DNA of 40,679 bases from Glomus cerebriforme (Eukaryota > Glomeromycota > Glomeromycetes > Glomerales > Glomeraceae). Every line of letters starts with the position of its first letter. Position 1 is the stretch's first letter. The DNA is taken from NCBI GenBank assembly GCA_003550305.1, contig QKYT01000104.1, forward strand, positions 202,638 through 243,316, read 5' to 3'. Made by a program: the position numbers and the translations under genes. Below the pieces are notes generated by a model. It worked only from the letters and a program-made list of their open reading frames with translations. It did no database searches and had not been told where the DNA came from. Positions 1 through 10,314 of the stretch are shown piece after piece.

Positions 1-98
1 AAATATCAAATATCAAATCAAATTGCGGAACCCTAATAAAACTTAGCTTTTAAAATATAAAAATATGAAACAAAAAATCTTCAGATTTTCTATACTTT

Positions 99-1500
99 TT
101 AATTATTATTACTAAAACTATTAGATAATGATTCTAGCATGCCTGAAAAAATTGGATTATCTTGAAGAAATTGATAGATTTTTCTCATTTTGTATTTTAG
201 TACTTTATCCTTATCTATTTCATTAATAAAGTCATCCATTATTGCAACATCATCATAGAAACTATCAAAATGCCTATTCAAATCTGTAAACTTCATAGTA
301 CAATTTATTGTTGATATGTCAGAAATTCTAAAGGTTAGTTTTATCATCTTTTCAATTACTTCAAAGGCTATTTTACAGTTTTCTAATGGAATAATAATAA
401 CTTTTTTACTCTTATCAAGCCAAAAAATATTTTAAAATCTATTTAGGTTTGATAATATACCAAACATCTTAATATCTTTCTTTATATAGATATCTGCAAC
501 TATCATTTCTAAAATAGACTACCACATATATTTTTCTTCAATATTAGGTTTTTTCAATTCTATTATACAATAGATTCCAGGTTTAAGTAATTTACTTTTG
601 ATATATTCTTTTCCAATTAAAATAATATCTATCCCACTATATATATTGAATGGCAATGCCAGAGTGCCAAACATTTATGCATATTGAGAAAATCTTTGTT
701 ATTAGTTACATTAATAATATTAATATTTATAAGAAGATTTGGTTTGAGATATTTATTAAAGTAATCAAAAATCTTTTTATGTTATTTTGGATGGTCTTTT
801 ATATAACTGATTCATTTATAGGAAAGTATATCATTTTTTGGATATTTTCTAAAAAAACTCATAATATCTAAGATTAATCTGATATGCATGAAGAAATGTT
901 GAAATTCATCAGAATTTATTGTTAAAAGCAAAGATATCTCAAATTTTTCTTTTAGGTATTTGTAAATAAACTTAATTTAATCTATAGTTTCTTCAGTGAA
1001 TAAAGGATCTTTGATACAAAAAGCAATGAAGTAAGAATCAAAGATATTAGTATAGAAATAGGATAAGTATTTATTAAATATAGGTGTTCACTTATATTAA
1101 TCAGTTTTATTATAACACTTACCAGTAACAAGTTGCTTTACGATAATACGAATATATTTTTTAGACAGATTTAATAATAAGAAGCAGGAAAAAAAGTAAA
1201 AGAATAAGTAAATATTTAGTATTATTAGCAAATATGACAGATAAACAAATCATAGATATGCACCAGACTTCTTTGATAGCTCTTTTAAATATATGAGCTT
1301 AGCATTATTTGTCTTGCAGAGATTAAATAATTTTTTTACATCAGCTAATTTAATATTCTCAATTAATTTATTAGGCTCTTCAAAGAGATTTTGAATAGTA
1401 ATAACAATATTATCAAATAATATGTTATAGCTATTTATGATTTTTATATTTTACAAGTAATTCAAAAAAGAAATTAATATTTTTTTTTGCAGAAGAATAT
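99..1500 (-). pseudogene. Decayed Crinkler (CRN)-like / PD-(D/E)XK nuclease-like gene
   Basis: One minus-strand frame stays protein-like from about 1500 down to 99 but is broken by stops at 1451-1453, 1250-1252, 1097-1099, 1088-1090, 977-979, 812-814, 782-784, 519-521 and 432-434, plus one frameshift near 668-676. The C-terminal part reads like the nuclease half of Rhizophagus CRN-type proteins: ALPFNIYSGIDIILIG, then YCIIELKK some 25 residues later (D...ExK arrangement), then a helix with MIVADIY and a segment ending FWLDKSK. The part before it (for example FEISLLLTINSDEF and FMHIRLILDIMSFFRKYP) has no family I can name. An intron may lie around 1150-1250, so the 1250 stop may be intronic. 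The last 82 codons (99-347) remain open. Family assignment rests on remembered motif patterns; decay is seen directly. Confidence 0.55.
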
Positions 1501-2202
1501 ATATATATATAATTAATTGTCACACAGATTGATCTGACTTATCAGTTGATCAGTTATGCAAGTTTATTACAAAAATTATACTAAACTTTGAGATCATTAC
1601 AGTTTCTAATATTATTACTTTTTATATATTAGATAATATTCTTCATGGTACTTTATTAATGAGTGATAAAAAAAATAAATACAAGTGCAAAACTAGTTTG
1701 ATAAGCTTTATACTATAATTGCAAACTTGAGTTTATTATTTAAACTGTTGCAAGTAAAATAATATTTCATTTTATTTTTATATTATTCATCATGTAATCC
1801 ATAATTTCCATGTTTTTCATCACAAATAAGACATGATGAGTCCCATAGCTGAGCTAATGTAAAATTATAATTATCAATCTTTCTATAACTATTTTAGAAT
1901 TTTAAGTATATGAAATGATTTAACATGAATTTGATAATTAATTCTGAATAAAGTTTGGCTTTAAAAGTGATAGGCTTTATCAGGAATTTATTTAGTATAA
2001 AGTATTTCATAAATCTATATCCTTGTAATACTATATAAGGCTACAATCCCATCAAAAAACTACAAAACGTAATACTCTGATGATTTATATGATATAATAC
2101 TCTGTAATTTTACCAAGTGTAATACTCCATTATATTATGATGCATAATATTTTAAAACACTATGTAATACTTCAAAATATTTATAAGGCCTAATTATATA
2201 AC
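1501..2202. other. AT-rich intergenic stretch
   Basis: No open frame with protein-like composition on either strand. It is mostly A/T runs with (AT)n near 1498-1512. From about 2040 it contains scattered degenerate copies of a GTAATACTC-like motif, which become an ordered repeat just downstream. Confidence 0.5.
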
Positions 2203-2312
2203 ATTTCATTTTACATAGTGTAATATTCTACAACTTTATACATAATCTAGCATTAGTATTTCATTTTACATAATGTAATACTCTACAACTTTATGCATAA
2301 TTTACTGTTAGT
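2203..2312. repeat. 55-bp direct repeat, two copies
   Basis: Positions 2203-2257 and 2258-2312 are tandem copies starting ATTTCATTTTACATA and containing CTACAACTTTAT. They differ at only a few sites (for example TAATATTC against TAATACTC). Degenerate GTAATACTC motifs upstream (2070-2190) suggest older, eroded copies of the same unit. Confidence 0.75.
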
Positions 2313-2512
2313 AGCTTTTATAAATTATTATTATACTCTAAAAAAATATCTGAAAAAATATACTGATAAACAACAATAACAATAATATATTCAATGTTTA
2401 TTATATTTATTATTATATGATAAAATGAAATAATAAAATGAATTACTAAATTCAAAAAGAATATTTTTTTAACTCCTTTATTGCTAATTTCTTATCTTCA
2501 TTAGTAAAACCC

Positions 2513-3056
2513 ACTGGTCAAAAACTGATCTATCTTACAGATATCTTACAGATATCTTATAAATATCGAGTACCCAAAATGCAGAAAATTTGCTATACAT
2601 CGGGTACCCAATATGTATACTATAGAATTAAAAAATACAATTTATTAATTATCTCGCTATCCAGTGATCATAAAATGATGAAATATAGCTCATTCGATTC
2701 GCCTCACTGAGACGTATCGAATGGTACTAATTTCGCATTTCTAAGTGCGATAGATATCTAGATATTGCATTTTTTGTTTGTTTTTTTACGATTTATCAAA
2801 TATCTCAGCATCTATCATACCTAGAAATGTGAAATTAGTACCATTCGATACGTCTCAGTGAGACGAATCGAATGAGCTATATTTCATCTTTTTATGATCA
2901 CTGGATAGCGAAATAATTAATAAATTGTATTTTTTAATACTATAGTATATATACATATTGGATATCCGATGTATAGCAGATTTTCTGCATTTTGGATATC
3001 TGATATTTATAAGATATCTGTAAGATATCTGTAAGATAGATCAGTTTTTGACCAGT
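2513..3056. mobile_element. Fold-back (MITE-like) element with ~245-bp inverted arms
   Basis: The left arm (2513-2755) and right arm (2810-3056) are near-perfect reverse complements around a ~54-bp spacer. The outer ~55 bp (starting ACTGGTCAAAAACTGATC) are identical on both sides. Inside the arms the differences are mostly transitions, for example GGTACCC on the left against GGATATCC on the right, and TTCGCC against TTCGTC. There is no ORF inside. I could not identify a convincing target-site duplication: the flanks are ...AAAACCC on the left and AACCTTC on the right. A transcript crossing it would form a long double-stranded hairpin. Superfamily unknown. Confidence 0.85.
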
Positions 3057-4360
3057 AACCTTCATATCCATATTTATTCACACCTTTGATTTCTTCAGCT
3101 CCTTTTTTATCTTCAACTTTATTATCTTCATCATCTTCACCATCTTCATCACCTTCATCATCTTCATTACCTTTATTATTTTTATCATCTTTACTACCTT
3201 TGCTTTCACCACCTTCTTCTTTGCCTTCATTACCTTCTTCTTCACTTTCTTCATCACCTTTCTCTGTTCCTCACCTTCTCCATCATCTCTATTTTGTTTA
3301 ACTTCATTTTCTCTATCTTCTAATTCATTATTTTCATTATCATCAACAAAACCATCTTTCAAAATTTTTTTCTAAGAATTTTTTTTAAGAAAGAATCAAT
3401 TTAATTAAAAAACAATAAATTAAAGAACAATAAAAATAGTATTATTTCACAAAACTTAAACTTATCAAGTTTTTTAAATAATATTTATTCTGGATTTCAT
3501 AATTCTTTCATTCAATTGTATATTAGAAATCTCCAGATTTAATAAACTTTCTAAAACTGCTATCGTGAAAGTAATTTAAATATTAAGGAAAAATCTGCCT
3601 TTTTTTGATTCTTTTGACCAAACTTTTTTGATTATGCATATTATATAAGTCTTTTTAGATTCTAAATGATCAAGAAGTGATTACAAATTTTTTTAACAAC
3701 ATTTTTAGTACTAATTTTTGATAAAGCATTATTATTAATTTTTTTATTACCTGTTGTATCCATCAGTTTGAATAATTTGTTATGACAATTTTTTATGGCT
3801 GTTCCATTCTTCTATTTGTCCACAGCTGCAGGTAGTGCATTTGTTTTCATGGGTAGAAGTTGCTGCTCTCCAAATACAGAAAATACTACATTTCTGATTT
3901 TAGTTGCTAATGTTCTCCTATTGCTTCTAATTTGTTTTAAAATCTAACAGAAAATAAATAACTATTGGTTAAAAAAAAAGGATAAATAATGCATAACTTC
4001 TAATTCTACTGAAATTTACATTTCTATAAAAATATTTCTCATATGTTACATTTCATAACTTTGATGTAAAATCACTAATATAATCTTTGTAATTTTTAAA
4101 CAAATATTCTCACAAAATTCATTGATTTTTTTAATAAAATTTTGGTCACTTTTTTAACAACATTCTAATAAATAGATGTTAATATAGTATATTAGTATTA
4201 TTATTCCATACTTATGATTAAATAATAAATCTATTTATTTATTACCTCAATAAATTGCTTATCTATACAATTTTTAAATTTATTTTCTTCTAGTTTGGAA
4301 ACTCTATCATTTAAAGAGGTTTGTAATGCTAGTAATCTATCGATTTTCTTTATTATTAAT
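3007..4360 (-). pseudogene. Decayed coiled-coil / acidic-tail gene ending in the fold-back element
   Basis: Minus-strand exons can be followed. One ending at 4246 encodes a short coiled coil (LLALQTSLNDRVSKLEENK). The next, 3943-3751, starts ILKQIRSNRRTLATK and contains VVFSVFGEQQLLP. A possible third exon near 3600-3470 includes LNERIMKSRINI. Splice sites GT at 4245 and AG at 3945 join in phase 0. An in-frame TAG lies at 3812-3814. The 3' part is a simple-sequence GAA/GAT tract (3078-3362) encoding an acidic Asp/Glu/Lys tail. Its best reading changes frame within the tract, then runs through NKYGYEG into the right arm of the fold-back element, where the stop is at 3007-3009. I recall similar proteins as a large Rhizophagus family of unknown function. 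A functional variant is not excluded, but the TAG and frame change argue for a relic. Confidence 0.45.
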
Positions 4361-5659
4361 AAATTTTGTTAAATTATTTTGTTAAAAAAAGAGGACGCTA
4401 TATTATAAAAAATAAATTTATAGTTAAATTANGTTGCTTAGTATCAAAGATGAGAATTGAAATTATTAAATAAAAGTGTAAAATTATTTCCAGAGGATAC
4501 GGAATAATGATCTTTAAAAATTGTAGTTGGCGTTACTGTTTCATTCTTTCTTCCTTTTTTTGTTTTTACTATTAGTTGTAAAAGAAAAAACATATGCGCC
4601 AATTTGTGAAATTATATGCTACATTTCCAAAATAGATTTGCCAAATGAAAGCAACATTAAAAGTCATGTAATAATAATAGATCTACATCATCTGTTATGC
4701 AAAATCAATTAGTTATTTGAACTTTAATTTTTTTTAATATAAGTAACATTAAAATTATAAAATCAGAATATAATTCTCATAATAAAATTGCGAATATTTT
4801 GGGTTATACATAAGTTAGACAGATGAATTTATATTCATTTAAAAAAAAAACAAGATTTATCTCCAAAATCAGACGAAAATAATCACTGGTTGTCAAATAA
4901 ATGCATTCAATGCATTAATTTTTAATTTTTTTACTTGATCATTAATATCTCTACATATAGTAATCCAATCTTATTGCTTTTTAATTCTTAAGCTGAAGCA
5001 AGTTTTCACTTTTCAAATAAATATAAAATCATTTGATTAGTATACATGTATGCTAAGAAATTAATGATTATATAATTTACATAAAACCTATTATAAAAAA
5101 TATTTTAAAATTACATTTCTCATCAAAAAAAAATATTTTCAAGAAGATTTCAGAATCCTTTTACTTTATTTAAATTTATTTGCTTTTTAAGGACTTTAAT
5201 TAAATAAATCTAATAAAACAATGATAAAAAGTAACGAGTAAGTTGTATAAAATTAGTTTATTAAACAAAAAAGGAAAAAACTTTTTGAAATTCTTATATC
5301 TTTTATTTTACATATATTTTTACAAAAAAAAAGCAAAGAAAACTGAAGTTAAAATAAATAAAAAGATTTTTTTTCTTATAAATAATATATCAATATATTT
5401 TTTTTACTTACTGTTTAAGAAATAATTGCTATATATGCCTACAAACTTTTTTGGTTCATTTAACGAAAAAGTAATTGAGTAAAGAAGTGCTTACTATTGT
5501 TATTTTTAAATATAGATTAAAAATTTTTTTTTTATTTTCAGATAATTCTAAACTGTTTAAATATGTATCACATATTTAATTTAGGTTTGTATAATATAAA
5601 TTCTATCTTACAGCTAAATTTTTATAAAAATCTTAATTTAGGCTAATTTTACAGATCGG
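4361..5659. other. AT-rich intergenic stretch, no gene seen
   Basis: Long A and T runs. The short open frames here (for example 4527-4712 and 5243-5425) encode only Phe/Leu/Lys/Ile-rich low complexity and have no plausible exon structure. There is a single ambiguous base at 4432. Confidence 0.5.
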
Positions 5660-6856
5660 TAGAAGTTCCGTAACGTTCATTTCGTTACGAAACTTCATTT
5701 TTTTTGGTTTTTTCTTTAAGAAATATTCTAACTGAACATTTCTTCTTTTTTTGTAGATTCAGCTCTAGGAATTCGGGATCAGAAGAGAAACGTAAGTTTC
5801 GTAATGAATTACTTCATTACGAACTTCATTTTTTCATTTTTTCTTTCTTTATTAGAAACNTTCTAATTGANNGTTTCTTCTTTTTTGTAGGTTTGCTCCT
5901 GGACTTAGAAAACTGAAACGTAAGTTTTGTAACATTCGTTTCATTACAAACTTCATTTTTTATTTTTTTTTTCTTTGTATAGAAATGTTCTAACTGAACG
6001 TTTNTTTTCTTTTGTAGATTCAGCTCTGGAAACGAAAACAGAAACATAAGTTTTGTAACATTCGTTTCGTTACAAACTTTGTTTTTCATTTTTTTTCTTT
6101 GTATAGAAATGTTTTAACTGAACATTTTTCTTTTTTTGTAGGTTTGCTCCTGGATTTGGGAAACTGAAACGTAAGTTTTGTAACGTTCGTTTCATTACAA
6201 ACTTCATTTTTCATTTTTTTTCTTTGTATAAAAACGTTCTAACTGAACATTTTTCTTTTTTTGTAAGTTTGTTCTGGACTTGAAAAACTGAAACGTAAGT
6301 TTTATAACGTTCGTTTCATTACAAACTTTATTTTTCATTTTTTTTCTTTGTATAGAAACGTTCTAACTGAACGTTTTTCTTTTTTTGTAAGTTTGCTCCT
6401 GGACTTGGGAAACTGAAACNTAAGTTTCATAACGTTCATTTTGTTACAAACTTCATTTTTTATTTTTTTTTCTTTGTATAGAAACGTTCTAATTAAATGT
6501 TTCTTTTTTTTGTAGATTTGGCTCTGAAAACGGAAACAGAAATGTAAGTTTCATAACGTTTATTTTGTTACAAACTTTGTTTTTAGTTTTTTTCCTTTAT
6601 ATAGAAATGTTCTAACTGAATGTTTCTTCTTTTTTTGTAGGGTTGCTCCTGGACTTGAGAAACTGAAATGTAAGTTTTGTAATGAATGTTTCATTACGAA
6701 ACTTCATTTTTTCATTTTTTTTCTTTGTTAGAAACATTCTAACCGAATGTTTTTTTTTTTTTTTTAGATTCAGTTTGTTCCTTGAAATTTGGATTTTTGG
6801 TAATCAGAAACGTAAGTTTTGCAACTTAGCTGCAAAACTTAGTTACTTTTTTGTAG
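5660..6856 (+). repeat. Tandem array of intron-plus-microexon units (~125 bp)
   Basis: About ten units. GTAAGT donors lie at 5792, 5920, 6171, 6295, 6544, 6670 and 6812, with variants at 6046 (ATAAGT) and 6420 (NTAAGT) and a degenerate first copy near 5670. Each is followed by a hairpin, a T-rich stretch, the branch-site-like TTCTAACTGA, a T-tract and (T)GTAG near 5756, 5890, 6017, 6141, 6515, 6640, 6767 and 6856. Two copies have GTAAG instead (6267, 6391). Intron-like parts are 96-99 nt; the last is 45 nt. Between them are exon-like pieces of 28-29 nt (35 and 44 nt at the ends) of two related types, one starting ATTCAGCTCTGGAAAC and one starting GTTTGCTCCTGGACTT, both ending GAAAC. No long frame results from joining them, so coding is not supported. 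It could be an intron-derived satellite or a multiplied introner-like element. Confidence 0.85.
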
Positions 6857-7151
6857 GTTCCGGGTTTGGATATTAGAATTGAATAGTTAGTTAGTATAGC
6901 ATAGTTAGTACATCATAGTTAGTATCTAGGAAGAATTTGTAATTTAATATATTTTTAATAAACGAATATAGTTTAAACATAATAAAATCAATTAACAATG
7001 CTTTTATTTATTAAATGTAGTTAATATATGCTAAAATTTGTATTGTTATATGCATTTTTTAACATTTTTATATGTGTTTTTCAACTAATTATATGTATTT
7101 TTCAACTAATCTAGTGTTATTATACGCATTTTTAAACTGCTGTTATTTTAC
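6857..7151. other. AT-rich spacer with short degenerate repeats
   Basis: After the array comes a TAGTTAGTA-rich stretch (6884-6928). From about 7045 to 7135 a motif like ATATGTATTTTTCAACTAAT recurs three to four times with changes. No gene is supported; the plus-strand frame 7072-7356 is low complexity and crosses the hairpin downstream. Confidence 0.5.
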
Positions 7152-7258
7152 TATATGTTGTTATACACCTAAAAAAGTGTTGCGCAATACATTTTTAATC
7201 ACGTTGGTTGATAAAGAGTTCATTGCGCAACACTTTTTTGGTATTGAGCAACATATGG
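7152..7258. repeat. Inverted repeat, possible small TIR element
   Basis: An 18-bp perfect inverted repeat (7171-7188 with 7222-7239; AAAAAAGTGTTGCGCAAT) encloses a 33-nt loop. Outside it a further ~17 bp pair imperfectly (ATATGTTGTTATACACC on the left; GGTATTGAGCAACATAT on the right). The GC content of the arms stands out from the surroundings. It could be a tiny MITE, or the termini left by an element that lost its interior. Confidence 0.6.
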
Positions 7259-8171
7259 CGTATGTTTACACTTTATACGTTTGTTTAAAACTTCCTGATA
7301 TAAATATAAAAAATAAACTAACTTTTTATTATGTTATTTTTGATTATGTGAACTAAATCACAATATGTAATACAATTTTTTTAATTAATAATTTTACGCT
7401 CTAAACTTATTAATAGTTTCCATTTTTCTAGTATAAATAAATATTTTGGACTTTTATTATTTATAAATAATAGTCATCATATAAAGTTTTTTAATTTTAA
7501 AAACAAATAATATTTATTTATTTTTATTAAATTTATAAAAAAAAATAAAAATTTATATTTCAATTTAATATAATATCTTATATAATGTATTTGTCAAATC
7601 TGATATTAATACAATAAATATGATTAACTTGTTTTTAAAAAAAAATCTAGTATAATACCAATATATATTTATTAAATATTCTATTTTATATATAAATATT
7701 TTTATTTTTTTTAAGTAGTAAACGAAATACTTAATTTATTTATTATATTTTTATCATATTATTAATGAATTAGAATAGTGAATTTTTGTTACAATAATTT
7801 TTAAATAAATTTTTAATTATTATTTTTATTGCTAATAACTACTGTAATAGTAAATTTAAAGTTGTTAAGTATTATTTTAATTATTTGTTTTACTCAAATA
7901 GAAAAATAAATTGTAATTTCTTTAAAATTAGATATAAAACTATAATAGTATTTTTTTAACAATTATATCTGATAAAATAAAATTAATATTTATTTAACAT
8001 TATTTTATTACTATATTATATATAAAAATTTAATACATATATTATTTTAATTATAAAATGATTGTTATATAATAATAATCTTAGATATTTTAGCAATTAA
8101 ATAATCTAAAAAAATGCTATTTTAGTAGAAAAAAATTTATTAATAGGAATCCAATAATAGTAATATTTGTT
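7259..8171. other. Extremely AT-rich desert
   Basis: Almost pure A/T with stop codons throughout all frames. I see no gene, RNA or ordered repeat. Confidence 0.6.
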
Positions 8172-8377
8172 AAAATAAAATATTTTTTTCAGTTCCCACT
8201 CTGAGGACTCATGCTACATAAGTGCGACGCGTTGCAATTTTTCTTTGGATGGAAGTTGTGTATCTGTTCTATATAATTTTATTGTTATTGTAAACTGCCT
8301 ATGTGTATTGATTTACAAATAAAGTTCATGATTCAGCACGTCTTCAAAAAAAAAAAATAAAATAAAATAAAATATTT
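8172..8377 (+). mobile_element. Short poly(A) retro-insertion with target-site duplication
   Basis: A ~160-bp segment of normal base composition (8189-8346) interrupts the AT desert. It ends with an AATAAA signal (8320-8325) about 20 nt before a long A tract (8346-8357). The 14-bp sequence AAAATAAAATATTT occurs before it (8172-8185) and after the A tail (8364-8377), as expected for target-primed reverse transcription. Part of the right copy overlaps an AAAAT microsatellite, so the duplication could be partly fortuitous. The body has no ORF; it may be a SINE, a 5'-truncated LINE or a processed 3' UTR. Confidence 0.6.
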
Positions 8378-8730
8378 GTTTTATATTAAATTAATTTAAA
8401 GATTATCAGATAATCTAAATATCAGGTTAGCAAATATATGAATCTTGACCCATTACATGCATTTATTTATATGTATACTATATATAGATGAGTCAAGTTT
8501 CAATAGCAAATGGGTTAAGATTAATATATTTGCATCAGATCATTTGTTTAGAGCTTCAGGTATATTATTTAAATAAAATCATGATAAAAATTAATATTAT
8601 ATTGCAATAAACCAATTGAAATATATAATATTATAATAAAATAATCAAAATAAAATTTATATTATTAAATGTTCACATAAATACATTTGAATATAATCCA
8701 AAACAGATTACAATTATATTAAAAAAAAAC
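8378..8730. other. Intergenic, 3' of the F-box-like gene
   Basis: AT-rich with no supported gene. Two stretches around 8437-8470 and 8480-8520 are roughly complementary (TGAATCTTGACCCATT against AATGGGTTAAGATTAA), forming a weak inverted repeat. Confidence 0.4.
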
Positions 8731-9852
8731 CTATATTTTTGGCGTAACATTATATCTTTTATTATATTTATAATGTTGGTTTTTAACCCATTCTCTCCAT
8801 TCCAAATAACCACTTCTAAATCCTACATATTTAAATTTGGGAAAAGTAGCATCTAACAAAGGAGTTTCAATTTTAAATTTACCATCATTATTACTATTAT
8901 TATTACAATTATTATTATTACTATTACTATTACTAATATTATTATTATTATTTAATTTATCATCACAATATAAAAATTCAATTTCATTAAAATAAATTCT
9001 TGATAAAGAAATTTTATGAGTTTTTAAAGAATCTAACCAACAAGCATCACGACATCCTTTATATTTAATTAATTCAAAATTTTGTAAATTTTGTTGAGAA
9101 GAAATTAAAATTCCTAAATCTATAGAACATTGTACATGATCAAAATATGGTTCATGCCATAATGTACCTTCAAAATCAGCTGTTAAAAATTCCAATTTAT
9201 TACAAATTTTACTTAACGTTTTTAAGAAATTATATAAATATAAAGCATCCTTTGATAATAACATATGTCTAGTATCTTTAAATATATTTTTAATCGAATC
9301 TTTGATTAAAATATTAAAATTAAATGAATTTATATTACTAAATGTATCAGGATATTTAGTCCAACAATTATATTTGATTGAATAATATTCCATACAACCG
9401 AATTCGAAATAATCTATTTTCGATCCTTTGCTTGAAAATAATTCAAGAAGACATCTAAGAATGATATCATGACAATATAATTCATCATATTCTATGCACC
9501 ATTCAATTATACTTTTTGCTAATATATGAATTTGTAATTCTTTCAGATACGTAGGATAATTATATTTTGGTTTATCATATAATGTTGAAGGTAATGTTAT
9601 ACCATAATTCTGAAGGTATTGTTTTTGTTCCAAAGATAAACACGAAAGGTACGTATTTATAGTTGATATTCTATTACCAAGTGGATAAAAAAATGGTGCC
9701 GACCATAATATAGGTAAGAAATAATTACACCAATTTTTATTTACTAACATAAAAGAAAGAACATTTCTATTATATTCCTCGGAAAATGTATATCGTCCTT
9801 TTGGAAACATTTCTTTAAATATCAACCACAACAATTCATATGATATTGTCAT
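8731..9852 (-). CDS. F-box-like protein, 373 aa
   Basis: A single-exon ORF with ATG at 9852-9850 and stop at 8731. The N-terminus (residues 1-55: MTISYELLWLIFKEMFP..., then SFMLVNKNWCNYFLPILWSAPFF) has the pattern of the short F-box of Glomeromycotina proteins, where a 'LVNKxWC...ILWS.PF' segment follows the first helix. F-box proteins recruit substrates to SCF ubiquitin ligases; the rest of the chain (60-373) would be the substrate-binding part but shows no clear LRR signature to me. An Asn-rich tract (about residues 300-325) is encoded by an AAT microsatellite and probably forms a disordered loop. The flanks are low-complexity A/T and no introns are needed. Function beyond F-box is unknown. 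Confidence 0.75.
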   Translation of the reverse strand: MTISYELLWLIFKEMFPKGRYTFSEEYNRNVLSFMLVNKNWCNYFLPILWSAPFFYPLGNRISTINTYLSCLSLEQKQYLQNYGITLPSTLYDKPKYNYPTYLKELQIHILAKSIIEWCIEYDELYCHDIILRCLLELFSSKGSKIDYFEFGCMEYYSIKYNCWTKYPDTFSNINSFNFNILIKDSIKNIFKDTRHMLLSKDALYLYNFLKTLSKICNKLEFLTADFEGTLWHEPYFDHVQCSIDLGILISSQQNLQNFELIKYKGCRDACWLDSLKTHKISLSRIYFNEIEFLYCDDKLNNNNNISNSNSNNNNCNNNSNNDGKFKIETPLLDATFPKFKYVGFRSGYLEWREWVKNQHYKYNKRYNVTPKI

Positions 9853-10314
9853 ATTATCTACGATCTTTTTTCAATTTTTCAATATTTTTGATATTTCGAG
9901 TAAAAAAAAAAAATTTTTTTTAGAGTTGAAAGGTGGTAAAAATAACAAAATTTATAATCTCTTTTATTTTTTTTTTTAAAGTTTCTCATGCAAAGTGTAA
10001 ATCTCAATTCCCAACAATGAGAATATAAAAACGCCTATTATCTAAATATAGTTTATTATAGTTGGGAGGCGCATATAAAAAGTTTCATAAATTATGATAC
10101 ATGTACAAATTAATGGATCAAAAGACGATATTATGACTCTTTTCTATTTTTAAAAGCACCTAAAGCGCCAAAATACATGATTTAACTTGAATAGAAAATA
10201 AATATGGATAATATTAATAGTAAAATTTTATTTACAAGTAGTGTAAATAAATACATATGAAAAAAATAATACATAAATAAAATAAAAATTAAAGAAAAAA
10301 AACGCTAAACAATA
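9853..10314. other. Intergenic between F-box-like and Hsp70-like genes
   Basis: It holds the upstream region of the F-box-like gene and the downstream region of the Hsp70-like gene, both on the minus strand. A and T homopolymers lie at 9901-9921 and 9966-9980. I see no additional gene. Confidence 0.5.

Noticed and set aside
650..871. 73-codon plus-strand frame
   Set aside because: Antisense shadow of the minus-strand CRN-like relic.
99..1500. Alternative genetic code (TAA/TAG as Gln) to explain the stops
   Set aside because: All intact genes in the window end at TAA or TAG and contain none internally, so the standard code applies and the stops mean decay.
2203..2312. CRISPR-like repeat-spacer pattern
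   Set aside because: The copies are directly abutting 55-bp repeats without unique spacers, in a eukaryotic intron-rich genome.
3086..3301. Ser/Pro/Leu-rich plus-strand frame
   Set aside because: Antisense of a GAA/GAT simple-sequence tract; composition is an artefact of the microsatellite.
5704..6089. Overlapping 70-87 codon frames in the repeat array
   Set aside because: They are products of the repeat units read through intron-like sequence, rich in Phe/Lys and containing ambiguous bases; no consistent protein repeat.
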